The notes beneath the pieces were generated by a model. It did no database searches. It had not been told where the DNA came from and saw only the letters and a list, made by a program, of their open reading frames with translations. A program made the translations under genes and the position numbers. A stretch of 64,000 bases of DNA. It comes from Branchipolynoe longqiensis (lineage: Eukaryota; Annelida; Polychaeta; Phyllodocida; Polynoidae). Position 1 is the first letter of the stretch. Each line of letters opens with the position of its first letter. Location of the stretch: positions 83,660,027-83,724,026 of the forward strand of contig CM059187.1 of the NCBI GenBank assembly GCA_030323885.1. Direction: 5' to 3'. Shown here in pieces: positions 43,570 to 54,639 of the stretch.

Positions 43570-43905
43570 TATATGCTGTATAAGCCAGTATACGAGTATA
43601 ATAAGCCGGAAGATCCATCTATTCCCCCCAGCCTCTAAGTCATCGGCTGGTCACCTACTCATCAGCTCATCTACTCGTTCCTCATGACCTGACCCGTGGC
43701 GCCACCTACTGCCCACGCCTCAGCATTCTCTCACTGTATATCCTGTATAAGCCATTATACGAGTATAATAAGCTGGAAGATCCATCTACTCCCTATCCAC
43801 TAAGCCATCTGCTGGTCATTGGATGGTATTAGGTCATCTATTGGTACCTCATGACCTCCCCGCGTGGCACCACCTGCTCGCTGACGCCTCAGCAGCTGAT
43901 ATGCT
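43570..43905. repeat. Tandem repeat, two units of about 165 bp
   Basis: ATACGAGTATAATAAGC(C/T)GG, AAGATCCATCTA, GTCATCGGCTGGTCA-like, CCTCATGACCT and TGGC(G/A)CCACCT recur about 165 bp apart. A reverse-orientation copy lies at 59880-60065. Confidence 0.75.
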
Positions 43906-43994
43906 CACTCACAGTACAGCTGGGGATGGATACCAGCATGCACCTCTCTGCCTCCTGCGCGGGGCCTCGCCCTCCATGGGCATATATATATATA

Positions 43995-45410
43995 TGTTAC
44001 AGTAAGATTGTGTAATCAGGAATTTTGCGAAACCACTAAAGCTTTCAGGGATTTCGCGAAATCACTCTTTCAATTGGGATTTCATGAAATCCCTAAAATG
44101 TCTAGGGATTTGGCGTAATCACTGAAATGATGCTCCAGTTATTTCGCGAAATCCCTGAATGTGGTTTATTACACCTTGAGAAACCATGTCATCCACACTA
44201 AGAATCAAACAAAACAGGCAGCATTATGTTTAGGCACTAATTTATGTGCAGATTATTATAATAATGCGTGATATTTTGCAATGAACTTTATTCATCACTT
44301 ATTACACACATTATGTACACCATAAATGATTATCATTATAAAATGACAATGTATTGGAAAGCAATATTGTCCAAATCCTACATATAAATGATCAAACTGA
44401 GCTGTATCTGTAAGCACTAATCTGTGTGCAGCTCATAATTGGAACAAATTATTTAATTATAGATCAACAATCATATTCATACGACTATGAAATAAATAAT
44501 TTGCATTATTTAACAAATCTGTCAACAGGAGCAATATTATATTGAATCCATTTCAATATATGGTGAATGTGGCTGCAGCAGTGGGTTGGTATCAGAACTG
44601 ACAGCCGGACCAGATGGCAGAGGATGTTGGGGGGGGAGGGGGGGAACGATGGGGTTGTAGAGACAGCAAAGCAACATGTGACAGTATCAATATCAATGGT
44701 TAAGAGCTTAATGTAGTTGGCGAGCTTCCAGTCAACAGCGCAACACTTCATCCATTATGCAGTGTTTCTGGAAAGCCCTGCAATGTTGTGTTGGACATCC
44801 TTTAAAGGGTAAATGTCTTCCCAACCTCTAGGAAGTCTACCATCTTCATCATTGTGAACATACACTCTGACCACATGATGCAAGTGTATCCATGGTGGCC
44901 AACTGCTTCTGGTGTTCACAGACAGGATTGACCCAACTCCATGGGATGGTCGGATCCTGACATATCGAATTAGATGCAGAAATACTCAAATCAAGTACTT
45001 TTCCCTAGGCTAAGTTTACCCTTTTGGTCACCAACAATCAGGAAAGTGCTAGGCATAAACGAGTATCTGCCTCTCTTGGTTCAGCATGTTGATCCAGCAG
45101 TGGTCAATAGTTGGTTGATCATGTCCCTGTGAACGTGTTCCAAAGGCACCTTAATTCATTGTCAAATGGAGTCGTTTTCCAAATGAGGTTGATGATGATT
45201 TCCTATCTCCATACCATGTATTGTCAGTATGTCCCTTCGTATCAGCAGGCCCTAACTCTCACACTTACCCTAACTCCCACCCTCACACTCATCCTAACAA
45301 TCAAGCTAATGGTCAATGATCGGTCACTGACCAGTTGGTGATCGATCATGAAATCCTTGAAAGTTTCAGGGATTTTGCGAAATCGATAATTACACAATTT
45401 TACTGTAACA
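43995..45410. mobile_element. 1.4-kb inverted-repeat element with TTTCGCGAAATC repeats
   Basis: TGTTACAGTAAGATTGTGTA at the left and TACACAATTTTACTGTAACA at the right, in a TATA context. Subterminal palindromic TTTCGCGAAATCCCT-like words recur at 44027, 44065, 44140 and 45370. The interior is AT-rich without a transposase. TIR starting CAGTAA after TA would suit a Tc1/mariner or pogo-type element. Confidence 0.7.
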
Positions 45411-45742
45411 TATATGTGCTCTATAATCTATTATGGTAATATAAACCAGGATACTATCTATCTTCAGTTCCCTATGTAATAGTATATTCACTGTATCCTA
45501 TCTAACTGACTCTGTGTAGTACAGCATGGGCCACACTGGTGCCACCTGTGAGGGCCTCTAAGCACTGTATGCCAGCTGCGTCTGGCCGTTATCGCCTATA
45601 GGCCCGTCGGGACGGTCAAATTTTAACTTTAGGTGGGCATTTAATATATCTCTGCCAGAGAATATATATCTTCTTCTCAACCACGTCAGTCTTATCGTTG
45701 TTCTGTTTATCTGGGGCCAACTGTTTATATATATTTTTTTTT

Positions 45743-45970
45743 TTTTTCTTTTTTTATTGAGGCTGTATTTATACTGTCCATAGCATATAAGCCCGGGTAC
45801 CCAGGCTTGTTTTCAATGCTGGCCAGCTGTAGTGTTGGTGTCATCTTACCTCACAGTGGCTGCTAATAAGTTATTTGATTGCCTGCATTTCAGTAGCAGA
45901 TAGATAATTGGTTGGTATGGTTAGTAGCCTATGTTAGTTTTTTTTTATTTTCTTGGTATATATGTATTTA
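45743..45970 (-). mobile_element. LINE family B, 3'-UTR fragment
   Basis: T-rich start then TTGAGGCTGTATTTATACTG, AAGCCCGGGTACCCAGGCTT, CTGCATTTCAGTAGCAGATA, GGTATGGTTAGTAGCCTATG. Same 3' end as 52180-52415 and 60285-60480. Confidence 0.75.
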
Positions 45971-46194
45971 TATATATATATGTACATGCATGTGTATTAT
46001 ATGTGTATAGAATACATGTATGTGTGCTACAAGTGCACAATGGGGTGTTTCGGTTTAATTGCTGTCTTCCAGATAGATTAGACATTTGAATGTGAGAGAA
46101 GTGCTGCCAGTTGTGAGGTAGAGTGTTTTCATCGCGAAAGAACAGGGAGAAGCACTTGCAGCTGGACCAATATTGAGATGTGGCATCAAGTCTC

Positions 46195-46490
46195 GAGGGG
46201 GGGTCATTAAATGATGGGGGGTGGGGGGTGGGGGATGCACTGCGTGAGCGAATCGGCGAAGAGGGAGAGAGGGATGGTGAGGGACATTGAGGGGGAAATA
46301 GAGGAGAAGAGGGGGGAGGGAGAGGGAGGTGGGGGGTCGGGGAGGGGGAGAGGGAGCGGAGACGGAGGGGACACGAAGGGGGTCGGGGTCGGGGGGAGAT
46401 GGGGATAGGGAGAGGGGGACAGGGATAGGGAAAGGTGGAGTTGGGGACTGGGAGAGGAAGGGGGGAAAGGGACAGGGGTTGATGTAGGGT
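46195..46490 (+). repeat. Polypurine GGGGAGAGGG-rich tract
   Basis: G/A-rich plus strand with GGGGGTCGGGG and GGGGGACAGGG words. Proline/leucine-rich minus-strand frames are compositional. Confidence 0.8.
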
Positions 46491-46549
46491 GTTGCGCATG
46501 CAATGACCTAGTAGAATGCTAGAGCGGCAAAAAGTCCCGCTTGAAGTAC

Positions 46550-47240
46550 TCACCGTGAATGAAGGTGGTTGATCCGGCGGTGCGGGTGCGGGTGTAGGTG
46601 CGGGTGCGGATGTAGTTGCGGGTGAGGGTGCGGGTGTGCCCCTGTTGGGTGCCTGAGTACTACCACCTTGGACGGGCCGAGTTGAGTTATCCCGCACCGC
46701 CTCCCTGCCGTTACCGCATTACCTGTTCGCTGACTGAGGCATGCGTCACCGGGGATATGCTTTGTAGGCACCGAATACCTCCTCCTACTCCTCCTCCTTC
46801 TCCTCCTTCTCTTGGTCCCGCGTCTCCTCCTCCAGATTGTCCCCCGTCCTTCCGCCCGGCGCTCCCGGCGGCTCCTCCTGTGGCGAGCAGCTCACGGGGA
46901 CAAGGCGACGTCACACTGCTCGCGCGCTTTCCCCCTGGTGGCGACACCGGTGAGCCTCCCCCCACCCCACCAGTCCCTCTCTCCCTGCCTCCCTCCGCCC
47001 GACATGGAGAGCCGGGCGGGCGGCCAGGTGGGAGCGCCTGTCACTCTCTATTCCTCCTGGAGCCTGCGTTATAGTCACTAGTGGCGCGAGCGAATCGGCT
47101 GTGGCAGAGAATCCTCCTCCCACAGGTGCTAACTGCTCCTATGGGGGTTAAGCACTGACAGGAGGTGAAGGGAGAGGGGCCTGGTGGAGGTGGAGGTGGA
47201 GGTGGTGATGGTGGTGGTGGTGGTAGGAGCAGCAGCACTC
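46550..47240 (-). promoter_or_regulatory. GC/CpG-rich block with a splice-donor-like edge; possible 5' exon and promoter of the membrane-protein gene
   Basis: This is the most GC- and CpG-rich stretch near the two coding exons, and it lies upstream of them on their strand. At its low edge the minus strand reads TTCACG/GTGAGTACTT, a near-perfect donor (exon end 46554). The frame ending there is proline-rich (simple GGGTGC-type repeat) and has no ATG before an in-frame stop eight codons above position 46697, so a noncoding 5' exon is more likely than a coding one. A second, similar donor (GGTGAGTACT, exon end 54980) sits in another GC-rich block at 54640-55010. No TATA box or transcript evidence is visible. 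The link to the gene is inference from strand, order and distance. Confidence 0.25.
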
Positions 47241-47655
47241 TGAGTCTGAGCAGCTCAAAGCAGCTCTGTCCTGCCTACTCGCAACTGCCTATGTTATTAT
47301 TGCTCTGTTTCTGCTGCCTCCTGCTCCTCCTCTGCAGCTAACGGTTCTTCAGTATATGTGGGTTGCAGTCCATACATGCTCCCCCCCCCCACCCTTTCCC
47401 CCAACCTATTTCCTACCTACTCCCCTACCCACTTACTTACACATACCAATCGACTTGGTCACAGAGTGCACAACCGGAACTTACCGCACAGCTGGGCAAT
47501 CCCCGCTGCTTGCGAAATACGCGCAACAATGTGCTGGCCAATTAGACATCTAGTCACCTGTATGTATCTTATTCAAAGATTGCGTTAAGAATAGGATAAT
47601 TGGGCCTGAACCTTGGTCTGCCTAGCACCGTTCGACTCTAAATACTCTTTGGCTA
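47241..47655. other. Unassigned, with a short C-rich run
   Basis: CCCCCCCCCC near 47381-47392. No gene signal. Confidence 0.35.
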
Positions 47656-48250
47656 TCTATCATTAGTAGTTCTGTGAAATCATACAGGGAACAGAAGGAT
47701 TATTTACATAGGTTATAAGGCATACTTCAACTTTATTTTAAGTAATAGAATTTGTACTAGTTTCTAAGTCGGTAATATTCCTGAGCCCTATGTCAATGAA
47801 AACAGTCATTAGAACTGAAGTACACTAGTAGCCACAGCTTGACCACAGAGATGTATAGTTAGATCATGGTTGGGCCTTAGCTACCTCCTAGATGATAGGT
47901 TGTTTCAGGCTATGAAAAGCATGACCTTACGATAAAACGTTTTTATCTGACAAAGTGACCCAATTGGTGTTATGGATGTAAAAATGTTTTATCTACAAAA
48001 GGCTATCATGCAGTTGCACAATTGTTTCTCAACTGGTATTTTTCACTGAGATATATTTTAAATAATATTGTTCTATCTGCTTTGCAATCATGCAGTTAAA
48101 GAGCTTCAATCCTCATTATTCGAAAGCACCATTTTGTCAGATAGAACCTTTTTATGGTAAGGTCACGAAATTATGACTAGTCAAAATATGATCATAGTTA
48201 TTGTGAATTAGCCAATTTGTTTTGGTCATGTTCTATGCTATTGTTAAAAT
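47656..48250. repeat. Old dispersed repeat, also at 57585-57900
   Basis: AGTAGTTCTGTGA, CTATGTCA, AGTCATTAGAACT, CTAGTAGCCA, GACCACAGAGA and ATTATGACTAGTCA appear in the same order at 57.6-57.9 kb. Interrupted here by a MITE at 47923-48164, absent in the other copy. Confidence 0.6.
47923..48164. mobile_element. Short MITE with GACCTTACGATAAAA termini
   Basis: Left GACCTTACGATAAAACG and right TTTTTATGGTAAGGTC pair as inverted repeats, continuing with ATCTGACAAAGTG / CATTTTGTCAGAT. It sits in a repeat whose empty version is at about 57.8 kb. Confidence 0.7.
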
Positions 48251-48580
48251 TGCCAGTTTCTCAGCAGTTTAGTGAGTCCATGCATATTACTTTGACATGT
48301 TTTCACTTCAAATATCTACAAAGTTAATTCTTTAAAATAAAACCTACTTTCACCTGAAGTATAGTAGATTAAAGCAATAATGCCGGAATTAGATGAAGAG
48401 AGGCCCTAGGCTTCTCTACTTGTGAGGCCCCTCCCAAAGGCCTATGACAGTAAGAAAAATAGTATACACCTTGGGAGGAGCCCCCACCCTTACAATTTGA
48501 GGCCCTATGTTTCACCCTATCAAGGGCAGGACGCGTGGGATATGATCAAAGGGAAGTGGGATGTGGTTAGAGGGAAGTAA

Positions 48581-49257
48581 TGGCCCTGTCACACTACGAC
48601 GTAACGAGGTGAGCGTAGGGAGAACGTGAAAAACGTCGAACTTCTCGGCGTAGTATGCAAATTTGGGCAGAAGTTGAACGTGGATGCAGCGTAGTGGACG
48701 AGAGCGTAAGGTCGGTAAAGCGTAGTGATACCGTCATTCAATGAGAGAGGACAACGTTATTACGCTCACGGAACGTTATGAACGTTATTCCATCACCAGA
48801 AGAATGTTACATGACGTTACATTCATTATGACACTGTGGCGAAACATTGAACGTACATTGAATGTACGTTCTGACGTTCTCCTGACGTTCTCCTTACGTT
48901 CCCATTACGCCGCGTGGACGTTTCCACTGGGTTTAATGTGGCGAAACGTAGTGGAACGTAGTTGAACGTAGTGAGCAGCGTTTGACTAACGTCGGTTTAA
49001 CGTCATTGCCATTCGCAGAACGTGTACAGAACGTACGGCGAACGTAAACCCTTACGTTCGAGTTAAGTCGAAAGTTTTGAACAGGTTCAAAACTTTGACG
49101 CGGGCCGATGTAACACGACGTAACGTGACGTAACTCAACGTCAGTCTAACGTCATTCTGACGTCATCATGACGTAGCCCAACGTAGGTCAACGTAATGAC
49201 GAAACATGATCACGTCAGGCTTACGTTTGCTCGTTACGTCATAGTGTGACAGGGGTA
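48581..49257. mobile_element. TAA/TTA-flanked element with AACGTA monomers
   Basis: Tips TGGCCCTGTCACACTACGAC and (reverse complement) TACCCCTGTCACACTATGAC, flanked by TAA (48578-48580) and TTA (49258-49260). The interior is almost entirely AACGTA, ACGTTC and GTAACGT words, first mainly one orientation then the other. No transposase. Confidence 0.75.
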
Positions 49258-49260
49258 TTA

Positions 49261-49930
49261 GACGAGCGACATGGCAGACACAATGGTCAGAAGACGGCAC
49301 CAGCGAAGACTGAGTGGTGGGAGCTCGACGCGGAAGGAGACGTGTAAGGTTGGTGGAAAACAAGTACAAGTTGTATTGATGTATAATTGAACGCGTATTA
49401 ACTTGCCAAATCAAATGCAATTATGCCTTCCCGGCGCTCACACCAGACTCAACTCAAACAGGAGTTTGAGGACTGGTATGACCGATCCACAGTAACTGGA
49501 GGGATCGATCAGACTAAACTGTACCGCCTGACGGGATCGGCCATCAATAGCTTTCTAACGCCCGCATAGATGACATGCGGGGACCCGCAAATACGGGATT
49601 CCATAATACTTGTTTTGCTGCAGACTCCAGCCTCCGTCTTCAGGTGTCATCCACAGCTCCTAACCAAGTAATTGATACTTTATTACTTGTCCATGAGGAT
49701 GCAATTAACCGAACCGATTGAGTCTGAGGCGGTCATTCGGTCTTCGCCCCATCATTTGCAGCAATCATTCGGTGCCGCCTTTTGTTACTGTGACATTCTG
49801 ATTCCGGTTTCCATGACTACTTAAATAATGAACACCGTTTGCATCATGATCCGAAATGTCACACTGAGCCAGGTGCAACACGAACAGCTGGCGGCCTGTT
49901 TTATTTAAAGCAAAGACCCAGTATTAACAC
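49261..49930. other. Unassigned sequence
   Basis: No domain, splice pair or repeat end recognised. Confidence 0.3.
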
Positions 49931-49931
49931 C

Positions 49932-50251
49932 GGGCGCGGTGGCCTAATCGTTAAAGTGCTGACCTCACGTGTGAAAGGTCAGGAGTTCAGTTCCCGATCG
50001 AATCAAACCAATGACTTTAATATTGATACTTGTCGCTTCCTAGCCTGCCACTAAGCATTAATAGGATAGGGCATGAACTAGTTAGCTCAATGACAAGATA
50101 ATGTGACTGAGTTGGATACTGGGTCATGGTGCCAGCGGCTTGATTTCCCAGTGGGGCAGCACTATAAAGTCGCCATGAGTGCGCACCGTCACAAGTCGGT
50201 ACCTGTCCTGATATGACCTTACATGTTGCTAGGACGTAAAACAACAACAAA
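49932..50251 (+). mobile_element. SINE S1, tail type b, GCGCGGTGGCCTAATCGTTA head
   Basis: Head GCGCGGTGGCCTAATCGTTA with GGAGTTCAGTTCCCGATCGA as box B, full body, and b tail to ACGTAAAACAACAACAAA. Confidence 0.85.
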
Positions 50252-50414
50252 TATACCCAGCATTAACACGACGGCAGCCATTGGTTTATGGATTTTAATT
50301 CATTTGGGATTTTTAAATGATTTGCCTTCCTCAGGCATCTTTTTGTAAAGGGCAGTATTAGCATTATTATTGTGTTCATTCACCGTTCGTTATGTCCTTG
50401 AATAGGATTATAGA

Positions 50415-50575
50415 TCGTGCCGAATGAGTTGAGTGCCCACTTCCTATTTGGCGGGTGATGGTATTCGAACCCAAAATTCGAAATCCTGGCTGAATCAAAC
50501 CAATGCCTTAAAAATGTATTCTTACTGCCACCTAGTTTGATGCTCGGTATTACTACTTGCCTGCTATGGGTATGC
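50415..50575 (+). mobile_element. SINE S1, decayed head and body
   Basis: TCGTGCCGAATGAGTTGAGT, TATTCGAACCC, GCTGAATCAAACCAATGCCT, TTTGATGCTCGGTATTAC. Confidence 0.5.
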
Positions 50576-50579
50576 AGGT

Positions 50580-51900
50580 ATTGCAATACCTCAGGGAGTT
50601 TGACACCCCTGCCCTGCAGAGTTGTAAACCACTGCCTTGTGGTACAGGTTCTTGACAGAACCGAAGGCTAAGGGAGCAAACCCTGAACATAAAACCATGT
50701 CACTGTGGCAGCATCAAGGCCGGTTGATGTATGGAATTCCCAACATCTCCGGACCAGCCACTGCATGGACAAATAGTTTTGCGCCTGTCTGGGCGTGTTC
50801 TTGCCGGTGTGAAACCTCTATTTGCTCCCCAAGAGAGTGCCACTGGTAACTTGCAAAAGCCAACAGCACTTCAACACTTTTGCAGGCAGCTTTCATGAAA
50901 TGTAAATGGAGAGCGGCAGTCAAGTAGTGAAAACAATCTTTGTCATATCACGACCGACAGCATGATGATGATGATTACTAAGATAACGCAAAGATTAGTG
51001 GAATGAGGAAATCTAATTGTCTGTGGTTGACCCCCCCCCTCTTAATTCACGACACTCGGACAATGGACTAATGAGTCAATGCTTATATAATCATTTATTG
51101 ATTATGTCAATCAAATAAGTAATCAATCAGGTTTCGGATGACAGTGCCACAGCGGGCGTGCAGGAGGCTGGCTCCGAGAACATGGTGTCATGATAGGAGA
51201 TAACTGCAGGCGGCTGGCACCTGGTGACATGGAAGGCTGGCTTCCAGTTGATGTCGTTAATGTGAGTTAATGTTATCGCTAATCCCGTCGTCTGAGTGTC
51301 TGGATCGAGATAGATAACATGGTGAGAATCAACAATCATGAAACTAACAAACAAACTCAGCACTTAACCCATCAAGGAAGAGGGTTGGGTGGGTGGGGAA
51401 AAGTTATTGTTGCTCGTACCGCAGCGCAAGGGGAAGTGAGGGAGAGGGGAAGGAGGTCACATGCTGAGCATGGACTTGCCTCGTGCGTGAATTAACTATG
51501 TTGCCTCGTCAACATATCTAATCAACAAATGGAACAGAGGTCAACAATAGATTTAAATCATAATGATTCCTGTCATATAGAGAAATGATCAGAGTCATTC
51601 TTGCCTGCTTTTGTCTTGACATCATTCGGACTTTGCAATAAGAAGCGTATTGTGATAGACAGAAGTCGCCGTGCCTTGGAAATATGCTCTATAAATCAGC
51701 CTCGTTATCGGGCCGATGGGAACCCTGGGCAGTGCGAACATCACAGTGGCTTACTTAATTGGAGACTCGGCAGAATATTGGACATAGGCTAGGTTGGACC
51801 AAAAATACCTCGATATGTGGAGTAGTTTGACAACAGATTCGCCGACCATTTTTCAAAGGACCATAAACAAATTCAAATAAGGTGAAGAACATATTATATT
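50580..51900. other. Unassigned sequence
   Basis: Several short frames (for example 51601-51792) without recognisable motifs. No splice-flanked exon found. Confidence 0.3.
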
Positions 51901-51904
51901 TAGA

Positions 51905-52415
51905 GATTCATGGTATTACCTGCCAAGGTATGGAATGCCCAAACGGTTAAGGAACGACAAATTCCTGACCTAAAAACTTACAAAAAGTATCTGTGCAAAA
52001 TAAGGCTAGGAAACCCCCACTAAGCTGCACTCCAAAGGGGCATGTGATATGTCACGGCCCACCAGCGGGACGCCCAATGGAAGGTAACCATGCCAAAAGT
52101 AGCCAGATAACACACAACACAGCTACGTACAAGCCTATGACATGTAAATAGGAGTAGGCTAGTCTAGTAATAAGAGTAGAAAAAATAAATACATATATAC
52201 CAAGAAAATCAAAAAAAACTAACATAGGCTATTAACCATACTAACCAATTATCTATCTGCTACTGAAATGCAGGCAAACAAATACCTTATCAGCAGCCAC
52301 TGTGTGGTAAGATAACACCAACACTACAACTGGCCAGCATTGAAAACAAGCCTGGGTACCCGGGCTTATATTCTATGGACAGTATAAATACAGCCTCAAT
52401 AAAAAATAAATTTAA
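51905..52415 (+). mobile_element. LINE family B, 3' end (C-terminal coding remnant plus 3' UTR)
   Basis: Peptide remnant with AKVWNAQTVKERQIPDLKTY, typical of the extreme C terminus of a LINE reverse-transcriptase protein, then a 3' UTR ending GCCTCAATAAAAAATAAATT and A-runs. Matches 60285-60841 in reverse. Confidence 0.75.
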
Positions 52416-52565
52416 AAAAACAGTGACAAGAACCATAACAATAATTGCAATGGATATATATATTATAGTATGCCATATTGAATCATATTAGACATTTGTA
52501 TTAGCAATAGCTAGCTTCGGTGAACTCACTTATGACATCACACGCTACTGCCTCTGGGGAGAACC

Positions 52566-52899
52566 AGACGGGGTGGCCGAATGAGTTAGAGCGTCCGTCT
52601 CCCGTGTTGGTAGATCGTGGGATCGGGAGTTCGAACCCTGGTCGAGTCAAACCAATGACTTAAAAATTGATACCTGTCGCTTGCTAGCCAGGTGCTCAGC
52701 ATTATTAGGATAGGGCAAGGACTGGTCTGCTCAGTGTCAGGATAACATGACTGAGTGGGATATCAGGTCATGGTGCTGGCAGCCTGGTCTTCCAGTGGGG
52801 CAGCACTATAAAGTCGTCATGAGTGCGCACTGTCACAAGTCGGTACCAGTCCTGATATGACCGTAGATGTTGCTAGGACATAAAACAACAACAAGCAAA
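52566..52899 (+). mobile_element. SINE S1, tail type b, full length
   Basis: GACGGGGTGGCCGAATGAGT head, GGGAGTTCGAACCCTGGTCG box B, body, and b tail to ACATAAAACAACAACAAGC. The best full-length S1b with the type II-like head. Confidence 0.9.
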
Positions 52900-52942
52900 G
52901 TCTCTGGGGATCTTTATCTGACAGAATATATAATTATATATA

Positions 52943-53121
52943 CAGTAAAACCTCTCTAACGGACCACCACAGATCGACCACTCCCCGATATCGATCGCTG
53001 TATTTGGGTCCCAAACATTCGTCCATACAATACCACTGTACCGATAAAAAAAATTATAAACTCCCTAAATGGACCCTCTACAGTCTGTCCCATGGTCGGT
53101 CAATTTAGAGAGGTTGTACTG
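52943..53121. mobile_element. pogo/Tigger-type MITE
   Basis: CAGTAAAACCTCTCTAACGG to TTAGAGAGGTTGTACTG, TA flanks. GGGTCCCAAACATTCGTCCA inside. Confidence 0.8.
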
Positions 53122-53132
53122 TATATGTATAT

Positions 53133-53923
53133 GGGTCACTCTCCTGAAAACTGGCCAGAAGTGTCACATGGAGAGTTAAAATCTAATATTGGAATTTCTA
53201 ACATTTTTTGGTTGCAAATGAAAGCTGGAAATCTCCTCTTTACATCCATGTAAATATATAAATTGATGAGGTAAAAATTAAAGGTGTAGTCCATGATTAA
53301 GCTATGTCATATATGCTCAGACGTGACACATGTTTAGGAAACCACACAGTCTGCTTAATAAAAATCTAAGCAGAATTAAAAAATTTCGTACTGAGAAGCA
53401 TATTAATCCTGCCATAATATACAGAAATATGTAGTGCTTATATTGCTAAAAAAAAAAAGTAATTCCCAGCCATGCTTTATTCACTGAATAATTAGTGTAC
53501 AATATTTGTGTAACATCCAGACACCACTGGTTACATCTGTGACCGAAATTTGTAATGTTATTTCTGAAGACATCAAATAATTCTTTTTTAAATTTAAGCA
53601 CGCATACATGTTAATAAATACTTCCTTTTGATTTGGGAACTATTGTGTTTGATATATCAATGCAATACAAGATGCTAGTAAGGATCCAACCATGGCCCAT
53701 ATGTCATGTTACAAATGGCTGACTGTAAAGTGGGTTTTTTTGTCCAAAAACACTTCTTAACTAAAAAGACCAAAGTTGCACACAGCTTATTTTTATTTCC
53801 CTTATTTATTACATCAAATCTGAACATGAATCTGTAAAATATAGGAAAAAAATGAGTAGGACGTTTTTTTATTGATGTTTTAAAATCCCATCCCATGCTG
53901 ACCAGTTTTCAGGGGAGTGACCC
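53133..53923. mobile_element. 0.8-kb inverted-repeat element with GGGTCACTCTCCTGAAAACT ends
   Basis: Left GGGTCACTCTCCTGAAAACT and right AGTTTTCAGGGGAGTGACCC are near-perfect inverted repeats in an AT-repeat context. AT-rich interior with no transposase. Begins 11 bases after the pogo-type MITE. Confidence 0.8.
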
Positions 53924-54295
53924 ATATATATATAATCTGGATGCAGTATATATGCAGATTCAATTTCTCTGACTGTATGTAGTAGTAATCTGCAGTGCGA
54001 CTGACGATAATTGGCAAACCTGAGTAGTGGAGAGACGGCGACAAGCGACATAAATGGCAAAAGGAAAATGGGAAAGAGTCATCGATATTTTTGTTTGTCA
54101 GGAATCCACCTACTAGAAAACGTGGAATAACGCACACAAGTCAGAATGGTTCAAATACAGGCCTGCCCTTCTAGTGGATTTATTCACACTCAAAAGGGGT
54201 GCAATGCATTTATTAACCTTTGAACTATTAGCAGTCTTAAATATTATTCCTGAATATTTCTGCAATACACGATGGTTATTATATTGCACACTTGC

Positions 54296-54632
54296 CGGGG
54301 CGGTGACCAAATCGGTAGAGCGCAGAGTGAATCGGTAGACTGCAGTGCGGGAGATCAGGTGTGTGATTCCCGGTCGAGTCAAACCAATGACTTACAATAT
54401 TGATACATCTCACTTCCTAGCTTGGCGCTTGGCATTAGGAGGATAGGGCAAAGACTGGTTAATTCAGTGTCAGGATAATGTGACTGAGTGCGATATCAAT
54501 CAGGTCATGGTGCTGGTGGCCTGATTTCTCAGTGGGGCAGCACTATAAAGTCACCATGAGTGCACATGGTCAAAAGTCGGTACCAGTCCTGATGTGACCG
54601 TAGATATTGCTAGGACATAAAACTCCAACAAC
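54296..54632 (+). mobile_element. SINE S1, tail type b, duplicated head
   Basis: GGGGCGGTGACCAAATCGGT, a partial repeat GTGAATCGGTAGACTGCAGT, GTGTGATTCCCGGTCGAGTC, body, and b tail to CATAAAACTCCAACAACAAA. Confidence 0.8.
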
Positions 54633-54639
54633 AAACCAA

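Noticed and set aside
45240..45310. Telomere-like CCCTAA words
   Set aside because: Irregular CCTAACTC/CACCCTCACAC words, not a true TTAGGG array.
45945..46697. 250-codon proline-rich frame, minus strand
   Set aside because: Its apparent start is not ATG, it runs through simple GGGTGC and GGGGAGG repeats and a LINE end, and no domain is visible. Only the donor-like site at 46554 is kept as a weak signal.
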